From Hydrogenovibrio sp. UBA650 (GTDB taxonomy: Bacteria > Pseudomonadota > Gammaproteobacteria > Thiomicrospirales > Thiomicrospiraceae): a stretch of DNA of 39,825 nt. The translations under genes were made by a program, and so were the position numbers. The notes under the pieces were generated by a model. The model made no database searches, had not been told where the DNA came from, and was given only the letters and a program-made list of their open reading frames with translations. This document shows, one piece after another, positions 16,557-25,383 of the stretch (position 1 is the stretch's first letter; each line of letters begins with the position of its first letter). The stretch covers positions 1 to 39,825 of the forward strand of contig DBOI01000027.1 in assembly GCA_002299245.1 (NCBI GenBank). The letters run 5' to 3'.

Positions 16557-17156
16557 TCACTTGATTTGACGAGCTTTTAAAATACTGATGGTTTTACTTG
16601 GTACATCCTTCATTCCGTTTTTAAATCCGGTTTTTATGGAGCGAATTTTATTAACGGTTTTCATGCCTTTAATGACTCGGCCAAAAACTGCATAACCCCA
16701 GCCTCGGCCATGTTTTTCACGGAAGTCTAAAAAGGAGTTTTGAGCGGTGTTAATAAAGAACTGCGCTGTTGCTGAATGAGGGTCATTGGTTCGAGCCATT
16801 GAGACCATACCAATACGGTTTCTCAACCCATTATCGGCTTCATTCTGAATTGGCGCATGGGTAATTTTTTTCTCGAAATCGGCAGTAAAACCACCGCCCT
16901 GGATCATGAAGTCAGAGATTACGCGGTGAAATATAGTGCCGTCATAAAATCCTTCGTTAACGTATTTTAAAAAGTTCTCCACTGTCTTTGGGGCTTTTTC
17001 AGGGTATAGCTCCATGACAATTGTGCCTTCAGAAGTTTCTATGAGTACCTGCGGTTTTTGGCTTTTTGTTTCAGCCTCAGATTGTGCGTTTACGTTCAAG
17101 GCAATAAGCGCTGTTAGCAAGCCTGCTGTTAGGTTTAAAAACAGTCTTCTTCTCAT
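16557..17156 (-). CDS. Exported (periplasmic) cyclophilin-type peptidyl-prolyl isomerase
   Basis: A 199-residue cyclophilin with an N-terminal signal peptide (MRRRLFLNLTAGLLTALIA..., likely cleaved after NVNA at residue 24), so it should act in the periplasm like E. coli PpiA. The active-site segment IFHRVISDFMIQGGGF, then HSATAQFFINTAQNSFLDF and GWGYAVFGRV, are intact. A good ribosome site (TGGAG) precedes the ATG. It is the first gene of the run ppiA-like, ppiB, lpxH on the minus strand and is divergent from cysS. Confidence 0.92.
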   Translation of the reverse strand: MRRRLFLNLTAGLLTALIALNVNAQSEAETKSQKPQVLIETSEGTIVMELYPEKAPKTVENFLKYVNEGFYDGTIFHRVISDFMIQGGGFTADFEKKITHAPIQNEADNGLRNRIGMVSMARTNDPHSATAQFFINTAQNSFLDFREKHGRGWGYAVFGRVIKGMKTVNKIRSIKTGFKNGMKDVPSKTISILKARQIK

Positions 17157-17499
17157 GATTCACTCCAGATTTATTTGTTAATTGAGATACAATATCGCAT
17201 TCTATCACCAAGGTCTGAATTAGCTAAGACTCAAGCAAGCATTTTTAATAGTTATGTCAGCTTCTTGAGAATTACTTACTTTTTTACAGGCCTGTTAAAT
17301 TAAATAATTTTAGTAGAGAGTTTTACATGATTGAGACGTGAAAAAATTAGGGAAAAATTGACTGATTAAGCTGAAAAACAATGTTAGTAGCCATTTATTA
17401 GACAAGTTTTTCAACAAGAATCAGGCTGTTTTTAACCATTTTTTTCTGTATTCATTTGGTGAAAAGCTCTTTTTATTGTTAACGTTTTTAGGATTCACA
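17157..17499. other. Divergent intergenic region between the exported cyclophilin and cysS
   Basis: This 343-bp AT-rich region must hold promoters for both directions, but I cannot choose convincing -35/-10 pairs. It contains one copy of the GGCCTGTT motif (17289-17296) inside an 18-base stretch identical to 7912-7929. No ORF of note and no clear RNA structure are visible. Confidence 0.5.
17281..17298 (+). repeat. 18-base repeat identical to 7912-7929, with GGCCTGTT core
   Basis: TTTTTACAGGCCTGTTAA is found here and at 7912-7929, both outside genes. The 12-base core CAGGCCTGTTAA also occurs at 32529-32540 and, reversed, at 11277-11288. See the finding on the genomic word GGCCTGTT. Confidence 0.7.
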
Positions 17500-18876
17500 A
17501 TGAGCCTGCATATTTTTAATACCGAAACTCGTCAGAAAGAGCTATTTACTCCAATACATCCCGGAAAAGTTGGTATCTATGTTTGTGGTGTAACGGTTTA
17601 CGACCTCTGTCATATCGGGCACGCTCGAGTGATGGTTGTATTTGATACTGCCGTGCGTCATCTGAGAGCACGCGGCTATGATGTCAACTACGTGCGAAAT
17701 ATCACTGATATTGACGACAAAATTATCAAGCGAGCAGCTGAAAATGGCGAGTCAATCCAATCTCTGACAACGCGTATGATTACCGAAATGCACGCTGATG
17801 AAACGGCAATGAATGTACTGCGACCAGATATGGAACCAAAAGCGACTGAGCACATGGATGATATCCGTGACATGATCGGGACATTAATTCAAAAAGGCTT
17901 TGCCTACCCGGCTGAAAATGGTGACGTTTACTTCAAGGTTAAAGCCTTTGAAGACTATGGTCGTCTATCCGGTAAAAACACAGATGATTTAGAATCCGGC
18001 GCACGCGTTGACGTTAACGAGATTAAACAAGACCCTCTGGATTTTGTGCTTTGGAAAGCTTCAAAAGAAGACGAACCAAGTTGGGACTCTGACTGGAGTG
18101 CCGGTCGTCCAGGTTGGCATATTGAATGTTCGGCAATGTCGACTAAATGCCTAGGTAATCGCTTTGATATTCACGGTGGCGGAATGGATCTGTCCTTCCC
18201 GCACCACGAAAACGAGATTGCCCAGTCTGAGTGTGCAACCGGTGAGCACTATGTTAACTATTGGATGCATTGTGGTTTTGTAAAAGTTGATGATGAGAAG
18301 ATGTCGAAATCTCTGAATAACTTTTTTACCATTAGAGAAGTCTTGAAGTTGTACCACCCTGAAGTGGTTCGCTACTTTCTGTTGTCGAGTCACTATCGCA
18401 GTCCGGTAAACTATTCTAAAGACAATTTAGACAATGCAAAAGCCAGTGTAGGACGCCTATATTCTGCTATAGAAGGCATGGACTTAAATGCAGATGCAGC
18501 AATTCCAGAAAACAGCAGCTATCAACAAGAGTTTATGGAAGTTATGGACGATGACTTCAATACCCCTAAAGCGATGGCGGTTCTGTTTGAATTGGCAAAA
18601 GAAGTTAATAAGACACAAGACAGCGGTTTGGCTAAATTGTTGGTTAAGCTTGCCAACCAAATTGGTTTGTTAGAGATCAATGCGGATGAGTTCTTTAAGT
18701 CTCAACCCAGTGACTCTGAGCTCTCTGATGATGGCATTCAAGCGTTGATTGAAGAGCGTAAAATAGCCAGGGCAGAGAAAAACTTTGCTCGTTCTGATGA
18801 GATTAGAGACCAGTTGGCAGAGCAGGGTGTTGAGCTGTTAGACAGCGCGCAAGGGACCAGCTGGCGTAGAACCTAA
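17500..18876 (+). CDS. cysS: Cysteinyl-tRNA synthetase
   Basis: A 458-residue class I aminoacyl-tRNA synthetase, close to the 461 residues of the E. coli enzyme. The start is ATG 17500 (MSLHIFNTET...), with AGGA upstream at 17490-17493; an earlier in-frame start at 17476 would include that ribosome site in the coding region. HIGH is at residues 38-41 and KMSKS at 267-271. The zinc site that selects cysteine is complete: C29 (YVCGVTVYD), C210 (HIECSAMS), H235 and E239 (FPHHENEIAQ). A C-terminal helical anticodon-binding domain follows. It is transcribed alone. Confidence 0.97.
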   Translation: MSLHIFNTETRQKELFTPIHPGKVGIYVCGVTVYDLCHIGHARVMVVFDTAVRHLRARGYDVNYVRNITDIDDKIIKRAAENGESIQSLTTRMITEMHADETAMNVLRPDMEPKATEHMDDIRDMIGTLIQKGFAYPAENGDVYFKVKAFEDYGRLSGKNTDDLESGARVDVNEIKQDPLDFVLWKASKEDEPSWDSDWSAGRPGWHIECSAMSTKCLGNRFDIHGGGMDLSFPHHENEIAQSECATGEHYVNYWMHCGFVKVDDEKMSKSLNNFFTIREVLKLYHPEVVRYFLLSSHYRSPVNYSKDNLDNAKASVGRLYSAIEGMDLNADAAIPENSSYQQEFMEVMDDDFNTPKAMAVLFELAKEVNKTQDSGLAKLLVKLANQIGLLEINADEFFKSQPSDSELSDDGIQALIEERKIARAEKNFARSDEIRDQLAEQGVELLDSAQGTSWRRT

Positions 18877-19176
18877 AATAACTTCATCTCTCTTCTAAAC
18901 TTTGCAATTTCTGTGTTGGTAAATTTGCGATCTCATATTTACTGTCTTGAATCGACGAAGTTTAGAAGCAGTTCAATCTGTGATTACAATTAAATAATGA
19001 CAATTGCTAAGCTTTATTCATCATTACTTTTTATAAGGTTTTTAGCGCTGAAAAGCCTGAAATAGCTGGATATTCTAAATTTTTAGAGGAGGTATGAAGA
19101 GGTTTTTGCTTATTAAAACAACTGCTTAATAATGTCTATAGATTTTATTTGTATATAAAAAAGTATTGTTTATGTC

Positions 19177-19205
19177 TTGACAATATAAGAAAACCCTTAT
19201 AAACT
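19177..19205 (+). promoter_or_regulatory. Sigma70-like promoter in the cysS-slt gap
   Basis: A consensus -35 box TTGACA lies at 19177-19182. Seventeen bases later TAAACT (19200-19205) serves as -10, or TATAAA (19198-19203) at 15-base spacing. No plus-strand gene follows; the next plus-strand signal is a terminator at 19270-19300, which suggests a short transcript. Confidence 0.5.
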
Positions 19206-19211
19206 AGCTTT

Positions 19212-19300
19212 ATTCATGTTTCTTCATGAGTATCCTCCTCTGATTATTTCTTATGAGATAATGTAATTTAAAGCCGAGTCAATGACTTGGCTTTTTTTTT
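19212..19300 (+). ncRNA. Candidate small RNA with CCUCC stretch and intrinsic terminator
   Basis: A predicted transcript of about 90 nt begins after the promoter at 19177-19205 and ends in a strong terminator. It has no ORF with a ribosome site. Its central part holds TATCCTCCTCTG (19231-19242), likely unpaired and complementary to Shine-Dalgarno sequences, which would suit a trans-acting translational repressor. The same stretch is complementary over eight bases (AGAGGAGG, 19085-19092) to a sequence about 140 bp upstream. I do not recognise a known RNA family. Existence of the transcript is inference from promoter and terminator. Confidence 0.4.
19270..19300 (+). terminator. Rho-independent terminator in the cysS-slt gap
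   Basis: AAGCCGAGTC (19271-19280) pairs with GACTTGGCTT (19284-19293; one G-U pair) around a three-base loop and runs into nine Ts. It lies about 400 bp after cysS, too far to be its natural end, and on the strand opposite to slt. Confidence 0.85.
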
Positions 19301-19327
19301 GCCTGGGAATGTTGTTTGTTGAATTCT

Positions 19328-21355
19328 TTAGGGGTGTTTAGGGTCCGTTCCATTCACCGCTTGAGCATTCACTGGAGGCATAATGTCTTGCAGGCGATCA
19401 TATCTGTTTGAAAGCATTGATTTAAAAATCGTCATATACTCCAAAACTGCCTTTACATAATTTCTGGTTTCAGTGAATGGAATTGCGTCTATCCATTGAT
19501 CAGCAGGCAATTCTCCAGAGGTTGGAAGCCATCGATCAACTCGACGAGGCCCAGCATTATAAGCAGCAGTTGCTAGCACCTTGTGATCATTAAATTTATT
19601 GGATAAATAACTTAAATAAGCACTGCCCAGTTCTATGTTATTTTTGGCTTCAGTGAGCTCTTTGTAAACAACTCTTTTGGCACCAATTTTCTTACCTATA
19701 TACTGTGCTGTTTTCGGCATCAGTTGCATAAGTCCAACAGCCCCAACATGAGACTTAATATTCTCTGAAAAAGCGCTTTCTCGTCGCATCACACCATATA
19801 CCCAAGCTGGATCGATCTTATTTTTATCGGCGTTGTGGATAACAGGCCCTTTATGAGGGGTAGGAAAGCGTAGCTCTAAATCGTGCCACTTTTTGGCTTT
19901 GGCTAGACTGCGAATCGCCTGGGAGTGCTGATTCCAGTCATTTGCTAGAAGGGCGATCGCCTGAAGTTCGTCGCGGTCAACACGATTCAATAGGTGATGC
20001 CATTCACGATTTGCAGATAAGGGCCAGTCAATAGCGTTGAGTTCAACAATTCTCGGTAGCTCAGGGTATTTTTCTATCAGATATTTAGTGTTTCTCTTTT
20101 TAACTGGATTCGGATTAAATTGGTAGTCGGAATTTAACTTGTCAGCAGCTAAAAAAGCGTAGTAATTTCGTTGCTTTGATAGCTTTTTATAGATGTCTTT
20201 AGCGGCTTTTTCGGCCTGTTTTTCGCCACTCGCTTCAAGGGCTCTTGCTTTCCAATAGAGCCACTGTTTATCGCTCTGCATCGACTTTGGCATCAATTCG
20301 ATTACCTCGAGAAGCATCGACCAGTTTGAATCCCTCAAAGCAACCTGCGCTTGCCAGCGAAGTGAATCTTCAGTTTTTCCATTAGAACTATTTACTTCTT
20401 GAAGAAAGTCTGCTGCTTGAGGGGCATATTTATAGGCTGTCCTCAGGGCAACTTTTCGATTCAAGGCTTCATATTGATCTCTATTCAAACCATACTGTTT
20501 GTAAAATTTATCCAAACTGGTTTTGGCAAGTTTGGCATCGCGTGAAGCCAGACTGCGAATTCCATGAGTAAAAATCTGTTTTTTAACCGTAGGGGAGATG
20601 CTCTTCGGTAAAGGCTTGGCAACCAGTGTTGAGTCTTTGTAGACTTTTAACCAGTAATCAACCATTTTTTGCTGTTTTTTGGATAGATCTTTTTTGAGTT
20701 TTTTAACGAGCGATATTTTGCGCTTATTCATCGCTAGATTGATGCGCTTCCAAATCATTGGGCCTGTTAGCTTTTTATTTTCACGTAACAGTTTATCGAT
20801 TGGTTTACAGGCCTTATTCAAGCCGGTACTGTTTTGCCAAATCGGTTTTGCCAGTTTTAGAGCTTTTTTGATTTGATTGCGGTTTGCCAGAGCCTGTATT
20901 TGGTAACACTGCATTGTCTGCGATTTTTGAGGTTTGTAGTATTTGAGGTAAGTTGTCCAGTGCTGTTTTTTTGCTAGATTTTTCAACCAATGCTGGTATA
21001 GCTTGTCACTTAAATAGCTATCTTTGTTTAGCTTTATAAAACCCAAGACCTGCTTGTTGGGGGTATCTTTTATATGAATTCGATAGTCGTGATAGTTTAG
21101 ATAAATCGCTAGAGGGTAGTCTTTAAGTTTCTTTTTGTAACGGGCAATCGCCTTGCGGTCATTACGTTTAATCGCTTCATAGCCAGCGAGATAATCTTTT
21201 TGTTGCCAAGTAAGTTTTGTTTCGTCGGTTTGTGCCTGAACCGGTAGGCTAAAAATAACCAATAGAATCAGAGAAAAAGCTAATAAAAATAGCCCGTGAA
21301 TAGAGAGGTAATCACCCGCATTGTTCAGATATTTGGTTGTGAATTTTGAGCCCAT
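19328..21355 (-). CDS. slt: Soluble lytic murein transglycosylase (Slt70-like)
   Basis: A 675-residue periplasmic enzyme that cuts peptidoglycan glycan strands to 1,6-anhydromuropeptides. A signal peptide with a long N-region ends near residue 42 (SLPVQAQ). The large alpha-helical superhelix (residues 45-500) is Lys-rich. The catalytic SLT domain follows: VYGVMRRESAFS with the catalytic glutamate E526, GAVGLMQLMPKTAQYIG (538-554) and AAYNAGPRRVDRWL (597-610). Length is close to E. coli Slt (645). It lies 63 bp downstream of a second transglycosylase gene, mltD, and both follow gloB on the minus strand, so one transcript may serve all three. Confidence 0.94.
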   Translation of the reverse strand: MGSKFTTKYLNNAGDYLSIHGLFLLAFSLILLVIFSLPVQAQTDETKLTWQQKDYLAGYEAIKRNDRKAIARYKKKLKDYPLAIYLNYHDYRIHIKDTPNKQVLGFIKLNKDSYLSDKLYQHWLKNLAKKQHWTTYLKYYKPQKSQTMQCYQIQALANRNQIKKALKLAKPIWQNSTGLNKACKPIDKLLRENKKLTGPMIWKRINLAMNKRKISLVKKLKKDLSKKQQKMVDYWLKVYKDSTLVAKPLPKSISPTVKKQIFTHGIRSLASRDAKLAKTSLDKFYKQYGLNRDQYEALNRKVALRTAYKYAPQAADFLQEVNSSNGKTEDSLRWQAQVALRDSNWSMLLEVIELMPKSMQSDKQWLYWKARALEASGEKQAEKAAKDIYKKLSKQRNYYAFLAADKLNSDYQFNPNPVKKRNTKYLIEKYPELPRIVELNAIDWPLSANREWHHLLNRVDRDELQAIALLANDWNQHSQAIRSLAKAKKWHDLELRFPTPHKGPVIHNADKNKIDPAWVYGVMRRESAFSENIKSHVGAVGLMQLMPKTAQYIGKKIGAKRVVYKELTEAKNNIELGSAYLSYLSNKFNDHKVLATAAYNAGPRRVDRWLPTSGELPADQWIDAIPFTETRNYVKAVLEYMTIFKSMLSNRYDRLQDIMPPVNAQAVNGTDPKHP

Positions 21356-21418
21356 GAATTCAATTAATGATTGATTATTTTTTAGTTAAGTATTTTTACC
21401 ACGCTTTAATACGTAATA

Positions 21419-23194
21419 CTAACTTTTTGCCGGTATTTTTAGAATTTGTCCGGGTTTTAGCAGACTTTTCGGGTTGAGATTGTTGTGAATCGCCAGATCT
21501 TTAGCAGAGACCTGATTTGCTTTGGCTATATTCCATAGGTTATCACCGTTTCTGACGATATATTCGTAGAAGGCTTTTTGATTTGAGGCCGTAATGTTCT
21601 TAGTCCAAAGTGTAAGCTTCATACCTGGCTGTAGAATCTTTTTCTGTGAAATATTATTCCAGTTAGCGATCTGCTTTGTGGTCACTGAATATTGTTTTGC
21701 AAGACTCCACAGACTCTCACCAGCTTTAAGAGTGTGTTCAATTTTGATGCCGTAATGATCTCTGTAAACTTTGAGCTTTTGTCCAATTCTTAAAGGTTTT
21801 TTGCTCGATAGATCGTTCCAACTGGTCAGTTCCTTGGTGGATATCTGGTAGTACTTAGCAAGCTTCCAAAGAGAATCTCCCGACTCAACAGTGTGAATGT
21901 GGTAACTAGCATTTAAACCACTTGCTTTATGACTCGGTTTGCTCGCAAGATCTTTGGTAACTTTAGAGATTGTGGATGCGTCGCTTGGAATTGGTATCAA
22001 CAAGGTTTTACCAGCCACAATTCTTGAACTGCGTATGCCGTTGAGTTTTTTAATCGCATTGCTGGATGTTTTATAGTGTTCTGCTATCTGACTGAGGTTA
22101 TCGCCCCTGCGAATTTTATGTCTTTGCCAATTAACTTTGAACAGATCATGATTATTATTCAGCTGTTGTTTGAATGCTGGAGCTTTTTCTACCGGTATTA
22201 ATAGTTGATACTGACCTTTTGGCGGGGTTGCGGCCTGTAAAAAGCCAGGATTCAATTGTGCGAGTTGCTCTAGTGGCGTATCGGTGATTTTAGCAACCTG
22301 ATTCAAGGCTACTTGATTGTTAAGCTTGATGGTTGAGAAATACACCTGATTGTCGATGGGTTCAAGGGATAACTCAAATAGTTCTGCAAACTCAACCATG
22401 TGAGAAACTGCCAGTAGCCGCGGAACATAGTGTTGTGTCTCTTTGGGCAGATACTGACGAATCTCCCAGAAGTCTGGTTGGTAATCTTGAATGTCAGGCT
22501 GGTGTTTATGTTTTTTGCGGTATTTCTTCTGCGCTTTATAGACATTGCCTAACCCAGCATTATAAGAAGCTAGAGCGAGTAGCCAGTCGTCATTATTGAG
22601 TTTGTAAAGTTTTTGCAGATAGTCTAGAGCGGCCTGTGTGCTTTTGGTAACATCCTTTCTCCCGTCATACCACCAGTTACGATCCAGTTCGAAAATGTCA
22701 GCGGTAGAAGGGATAAATTGCCACAATCCCATCGCTCTTTGATGTGACATTGCGGTTGCTCTAAAGCCACTTTCAACGACTGGCAGCAAAGCGATTTCAT
22801 ATGGAACTCCTCGCTGTTTTACCTCGTTAAAGATGTAGTATAGGTAGGGCTTGGCTCTCTGTGATACTTTTTGAAGGTGGGTTTTACGCTGACCGTAAAA
22901 CCTTAGATAATCATCATAATTGCCGTAGTGTTGATTAGCTAAATGGAATTCTGTGCGAATCTCATGCCATAAATTCTGATGAAACTCTTCAACAGGTATC
23001 GCTTCTTCAATACTCTTAGCAGTTAATTCACTAACGGTTTGTTCTGACTGAATTGGAGTGTTTTTGAGCTTTGACAGCATGTAAGGGTTGCTGTTGGCTT
23101 TTTTGGTTTGATTTACGGCACAGCCACTCAAGTAAAAAAAAGTAAGGCTTATCAGAATAAGAGAAAATTTGGTTTTTAAAAATCTAAAAGGCAT
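21419..23194 (-). CDS. mltD: Membrane-bound lytic murein transglycosylase D with LysM repeats
   Basis: From ATG 23194 (MPFRFLKTKFS...) the product is 591 residues with a lipobox LSGC (lipidated C25), so it is anchored to a membrane. A GTG at 23233 with a better ribosome site would add 13 residues; I prefer the ATG because it gives a normal-length signal peptide. The SLT domain has the catalytic glutamate in LPVVESGFRATAMS (E141) and GLWQFIPSTA. After a degenerate LysM-like segment come four clear LysM domains (RRGDNLSQIAEHYK, ESGDSLWKLAKYYQ, KAGESLWSLAKQYS, RNGDNLWNIAKANQ). E. coli MltD has fewer. gloB ends 20 bp upstream, the same neighbour as in E. coli. Confidence 0.93.
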   Translation of the reverse strand: MPFRFLKTKFSLILISLTFFYLSGCAVNQTKKANSNPYMLSKLKNTPIQSEQTVSELTAKSIEEAIPVEEFHQNLWHEIRTEFHLANQHYGNYDDYLRFYGQRKTHLQKVSQRAKPYLYYIFNEVKQRGVPYEIALLPVVESGFRATAMSHQRAMGLWQFIPSTADIFELDRNWWYDGRKDVTKSTQAALDYLQKLYKLNNDDWLLALASYNAGLGNVYKAQKKYRKKHKHQPDIQDYQPDFWEIRQYLPKETQHYVPRLLAVSHMVEFAELFELSLEPIDNQVYFSTIKLNNQVALNQVAKITDTPLEQLAQLNPGFLQAATPPKGQYQLLIPVEKAPAFKQQLNNNHDLFKVNWQRHKIRRGDNLSQIAEHYKTSSNAIKKLNGIRSSRIVAGKTLLIPIPSDASTISKVTKDLASKPSHKASGLNASYHIHTVESGDSLWKLAKYYQISTKELTSWNDLSSKKPLRIGQKLKVYRDHYGIKIEHTLKAGESLWSLAKQYSVTTKQIANWNNISQKKILQPGMKLTLWTKNITASNQKAFYEYIVRNGDNLWNIAKANQVSAKDLAIHNNLNPKSLLKPGQILKIPAKS

Positions 23195-23214
23195 CTGTGT
23201 TTGTGTTCTGTCGT

Positions 23215-23991
23215 TTAGTTCTGATGATCCCACTGATCTTTCCAGTTTCTGAGAGTTGTAAATAAACTGACCGGATCATCGGTCGCCCCCCGATCAAGCA
23301 GTTTTGCTTTTAAATCCGGGGTGTCAAATCTTAAAAATGGATTTGTATTTTTTTCCATCCCAAGCGAAGATTGAGCCTCATTAATTGTACTCGGATAAGC
23401 AATCTCGGTGTTTGCGATTCGGTCTATTAGCGGTTGATTATCTGGCTCCACTAATCTGGCAAATTTTAAGTTTGAATCAGTATACTCATGTGGGCAGTAA
23501 AACGCCAACTCATCAGGTAATTCACGAAGCTTCAAAATTGAGTTGGCAAATTCTGAGGTTGTGCCACCAAGAATTCGACCACAGCCACCGGTAAACAATG
23601 TGTCACCGCAGAACAGCTTCTCGTCGTTATAAAACGTTATATGGTCCTCAGTATGCCCTGGAGTATCGAGAACTCTGAATATAAGCTGCGAATCTAGCTC
23701 AATAAGATCATTTTCGGAACAAGGATATTGAATAAATGGCAAATCACACTTTTCAGGCCCGTAAACTAAGGCCTGCTGATTTTCAGCTAAAATATCTGGT
23801 ATACCATTTACATGATCGGGGTGCCGGTGAGTGACCAGAATGGCTTTGAGGTTCAGATTGTTTTTTTGAAGAAAATCTAATACCTGCGGAGCTTCGCCCG
23901 GATCAATTACCCAGGCATTGGTTTCGTCATGTATCACCCAGATATAATTTTCGTAGGTGCTAGTTAAGGCGGGTAGACCAACTGTCTTCAT
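23215..23991 (-). CDS. gloB: Hydroxyacylglutathione hydrolase (glyoxalase II)
   Basis: A 258-residue metallo-beta-lactamase-fold enzyme that hydrolyses S-lactoylglutathione in methylglyoxal detoxification. The metal motif THRHPDH is at residues 54-60 (H55, H57, D59, H60); later ligands lie in DTPGHTEDHI and FCGDTLFTGGCGR. The C-terminal glutathione-binding part ends ...TLRNWKDQW, as in E. coli GloB. It heads the minus-strand run gloB, mltD, slt and is divergent from the methyltransferase gene, the same gloB/yafS arrangement as E. coli. Confidence 0.95.
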   Translation of the reverse strand: MKTVGLPALTSTYENYIWVIHDETNAWVIDPGEAPQVLDFLQKNNLNLKAILVTHRHPDHVNGIPDILAENQQALVYGPEKCDLPFIQYPCSENDLIELDSQLIFRVLDTPGHTEDHITFYNDEKLFCGDTLFTGGCGRILGGTTSEFANSILKLRELPDELAFYCPHEYTDSNLKFARLVEPDNQPLIDRIANTEIAYPSTINEAQSSLGMEKNTNPFLRFDTPDLKAKLLDRGATDDPVSLFTTLRNWKDQWDHQN

Positions 23992-24057
23992 TAAAACGGT
24001 TCTGAACTGTTATGATAGTTGGCAGATATTCTAGCAGAATGACAGTGTTGTGAGTTC

Positions 24058-24867
24058 ATGAATCAGGGTTTTCAGCGGTTTTTAAAAGGGTGGTTTGCCA
24101 GTAAGGCTGGAGAGGTTGTCTTTAAGCAAGAAAAACAGCTCATTGACCAAGCCTTGGACAAATTTTTTGGTTACTATCTGGTTCAGTTAGGCTGCATTTC
24201 CCACAATAGTATTGTTGATGAAAGTCGGGTATCAACCAAGCTAATCATTGACCCTCATGCTTCTCAGAATGATATAGAGCAACAAGATCCGCATTTACAG
24301 TGGATCCAGGCTGATTTTGATTTTCTGCCGATTGGACATGATAAGGTTGATGTGGTTGTCCTGCCACATACCCTGGAAACCATAGATGATCCATATTATG
24401 CACTACGCCAGGTAGACTCTATGCTGGTTCCTGAAGGGCATATTGTTATTAGTGGGTTTAATCCGGTTGCTTGTCTGTCCTTGAGGTTGAAGTTTAAATA
24501 TTGGGCCAAGGGACGCGGTTTTGAGCTCGCTGAGTTTAGACGTGCTGCCAAAATTAGAGAGTGGCTCGAAGTACTGGGATACGAAGTACAAAAAGTAAGG
24601 TTTAGCCCGGTCATGTGTTTTTCCAGCAATGAAAAATACAAGACTTGGGGGCGTTTTATTGAGAAAGTTGAAACATCACTAAAGTTTGTCGGTTTGGAGT
24701 TTGGCAACGTTTACTGTCTAGTTGCCCGAAAACGAGTCGATTCACCAACTTTAGTTGGTGTTAAATGGCAACTGCCGCGTTGGCGTGCAGCAAATAATGG
24801 CGTCGCCTCACAGAGAATTAATAGTAGTAAAAAAATTAAAAATAAGGAAGTAGATGCAGGTTGTTGA
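24058..24867 (+). CDS. Class I SAM-dependent methyltransferase, YafS-like
   Basis: A 269-residue protein with a methyltransferase core: a degenerate glycine-rich motif (YYLVQLGC), DFDFLPIGHDKVDVVVLPHTLETIDDP around the central strands, and a post-core VPEGHIVISGFNP. The pattern and the position between gloB and rnhA match E. coli yafS. The substrate is not established. The C-terminal tail is basic and its last codons overlap the rnhA start by 14 bases, which points to translational coupling. The ATG follows a weak TGAG ribosome site. Confidence 0.82.
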   Translation: MNQGFQRFLKGWFASKAGEVVFKQEKQLIDQALDKFFGYYLVQLGCISHNSIVDESRVSTKLIIDPHASQNDIEQQDPHLQWIQADFDFLPIGHDKVDVVVLPHTLETIDDPYYALRQVDSMLVPEGHIVISGFNPVACLSLRLKFKYWAKGRGFELAEFRRAAKIREWLEVLGYEVQKVRFSPVMCFSSNEKYKTWGRFIEKVETSLKFVGLEFGNVYCLVARKRVDSPTLVGVKWQLPRWRAANNGVASQRINSSKKIKNKEVDAGC

Positions 24868-25294
24868 AGCCTATACCGATGGTGGTTGTAGAGGAAATCC
24901 GGGCCCAGGAGGCTGGGGTGTGTTGTTAAAGTACGGTGAGCATGTCAAAGAATTAAAAGGTCACCAACAAGATACTACTAATAATCAAATGGAACTGATG
25001 GCAGCAATTCAGGCCTTTGAAGCCTTGACCAGGCCTTGTAAAGTTAAAATTACGACAGATTCACAATATGTCAAGAATGGCATTACTCAGTGGATGCATG
25101 GCTGGAAGAAAAAGGGTTGGAAAACTGCCAGTAATAAACCGGTTAAGAATAAGGAGTTATGGGTTCGGTTGGACCAAGCCATTCAAGCTCATGAAGTTGA
25201 GTGGCACTGGGTTAAAGGTCATGCCGGTCATACTGAAAATGAAAGGGTAGATGAGTTGGCTAACTTGGCAATGGATGAGCTACAGAATATGTAG
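24854..25294 (+). CDS. rnhA: Ribonuclease HI
   Basis: A 146-residue RNase HI that degrades RNA in RNA-DNA hybrids. The catalytic residues are all present: D9 (YTDGGCRGNPGPGGWG), E47 (NNQMELMAAI), D69 (ITTDSQYVKNGI) and D133 (NERVDELAN), with the conserved flexible-loop histidine H123 (VKGHAGH). The basic handle region HGWKKKGWKTASNKPVKN is typical of the E. coli type. GGAAG stands just before the ATG, inside the end of the methyltransferase gene. In E. coli rnhA is divergent from dnaQ directly; here dnaQ lies 2.3 kb away with the M4 protease pair in between. Confidence 0.97.
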   Translation: MQVVEAYTDGGCRGNPGPGGWGVLLKYGEHVKELKGHQQDTTNNQMELMAAIQAFEALTRPCKVKITTDSQYVKNGITQWMHGWKKKGWKTASNKPVKNKELWVRLDQAIQAHEVEWHWVKGHAGHTENERVDELANLAMDELQNM

Positions 25295-25383
25295 TTTATT
25301 AGGCCGTTATCACCCAACAAATAATTATCATTCCGGATCGTCTTATTTGATGTTAGCATGAGGAAACTATAAGTATTTTTATC

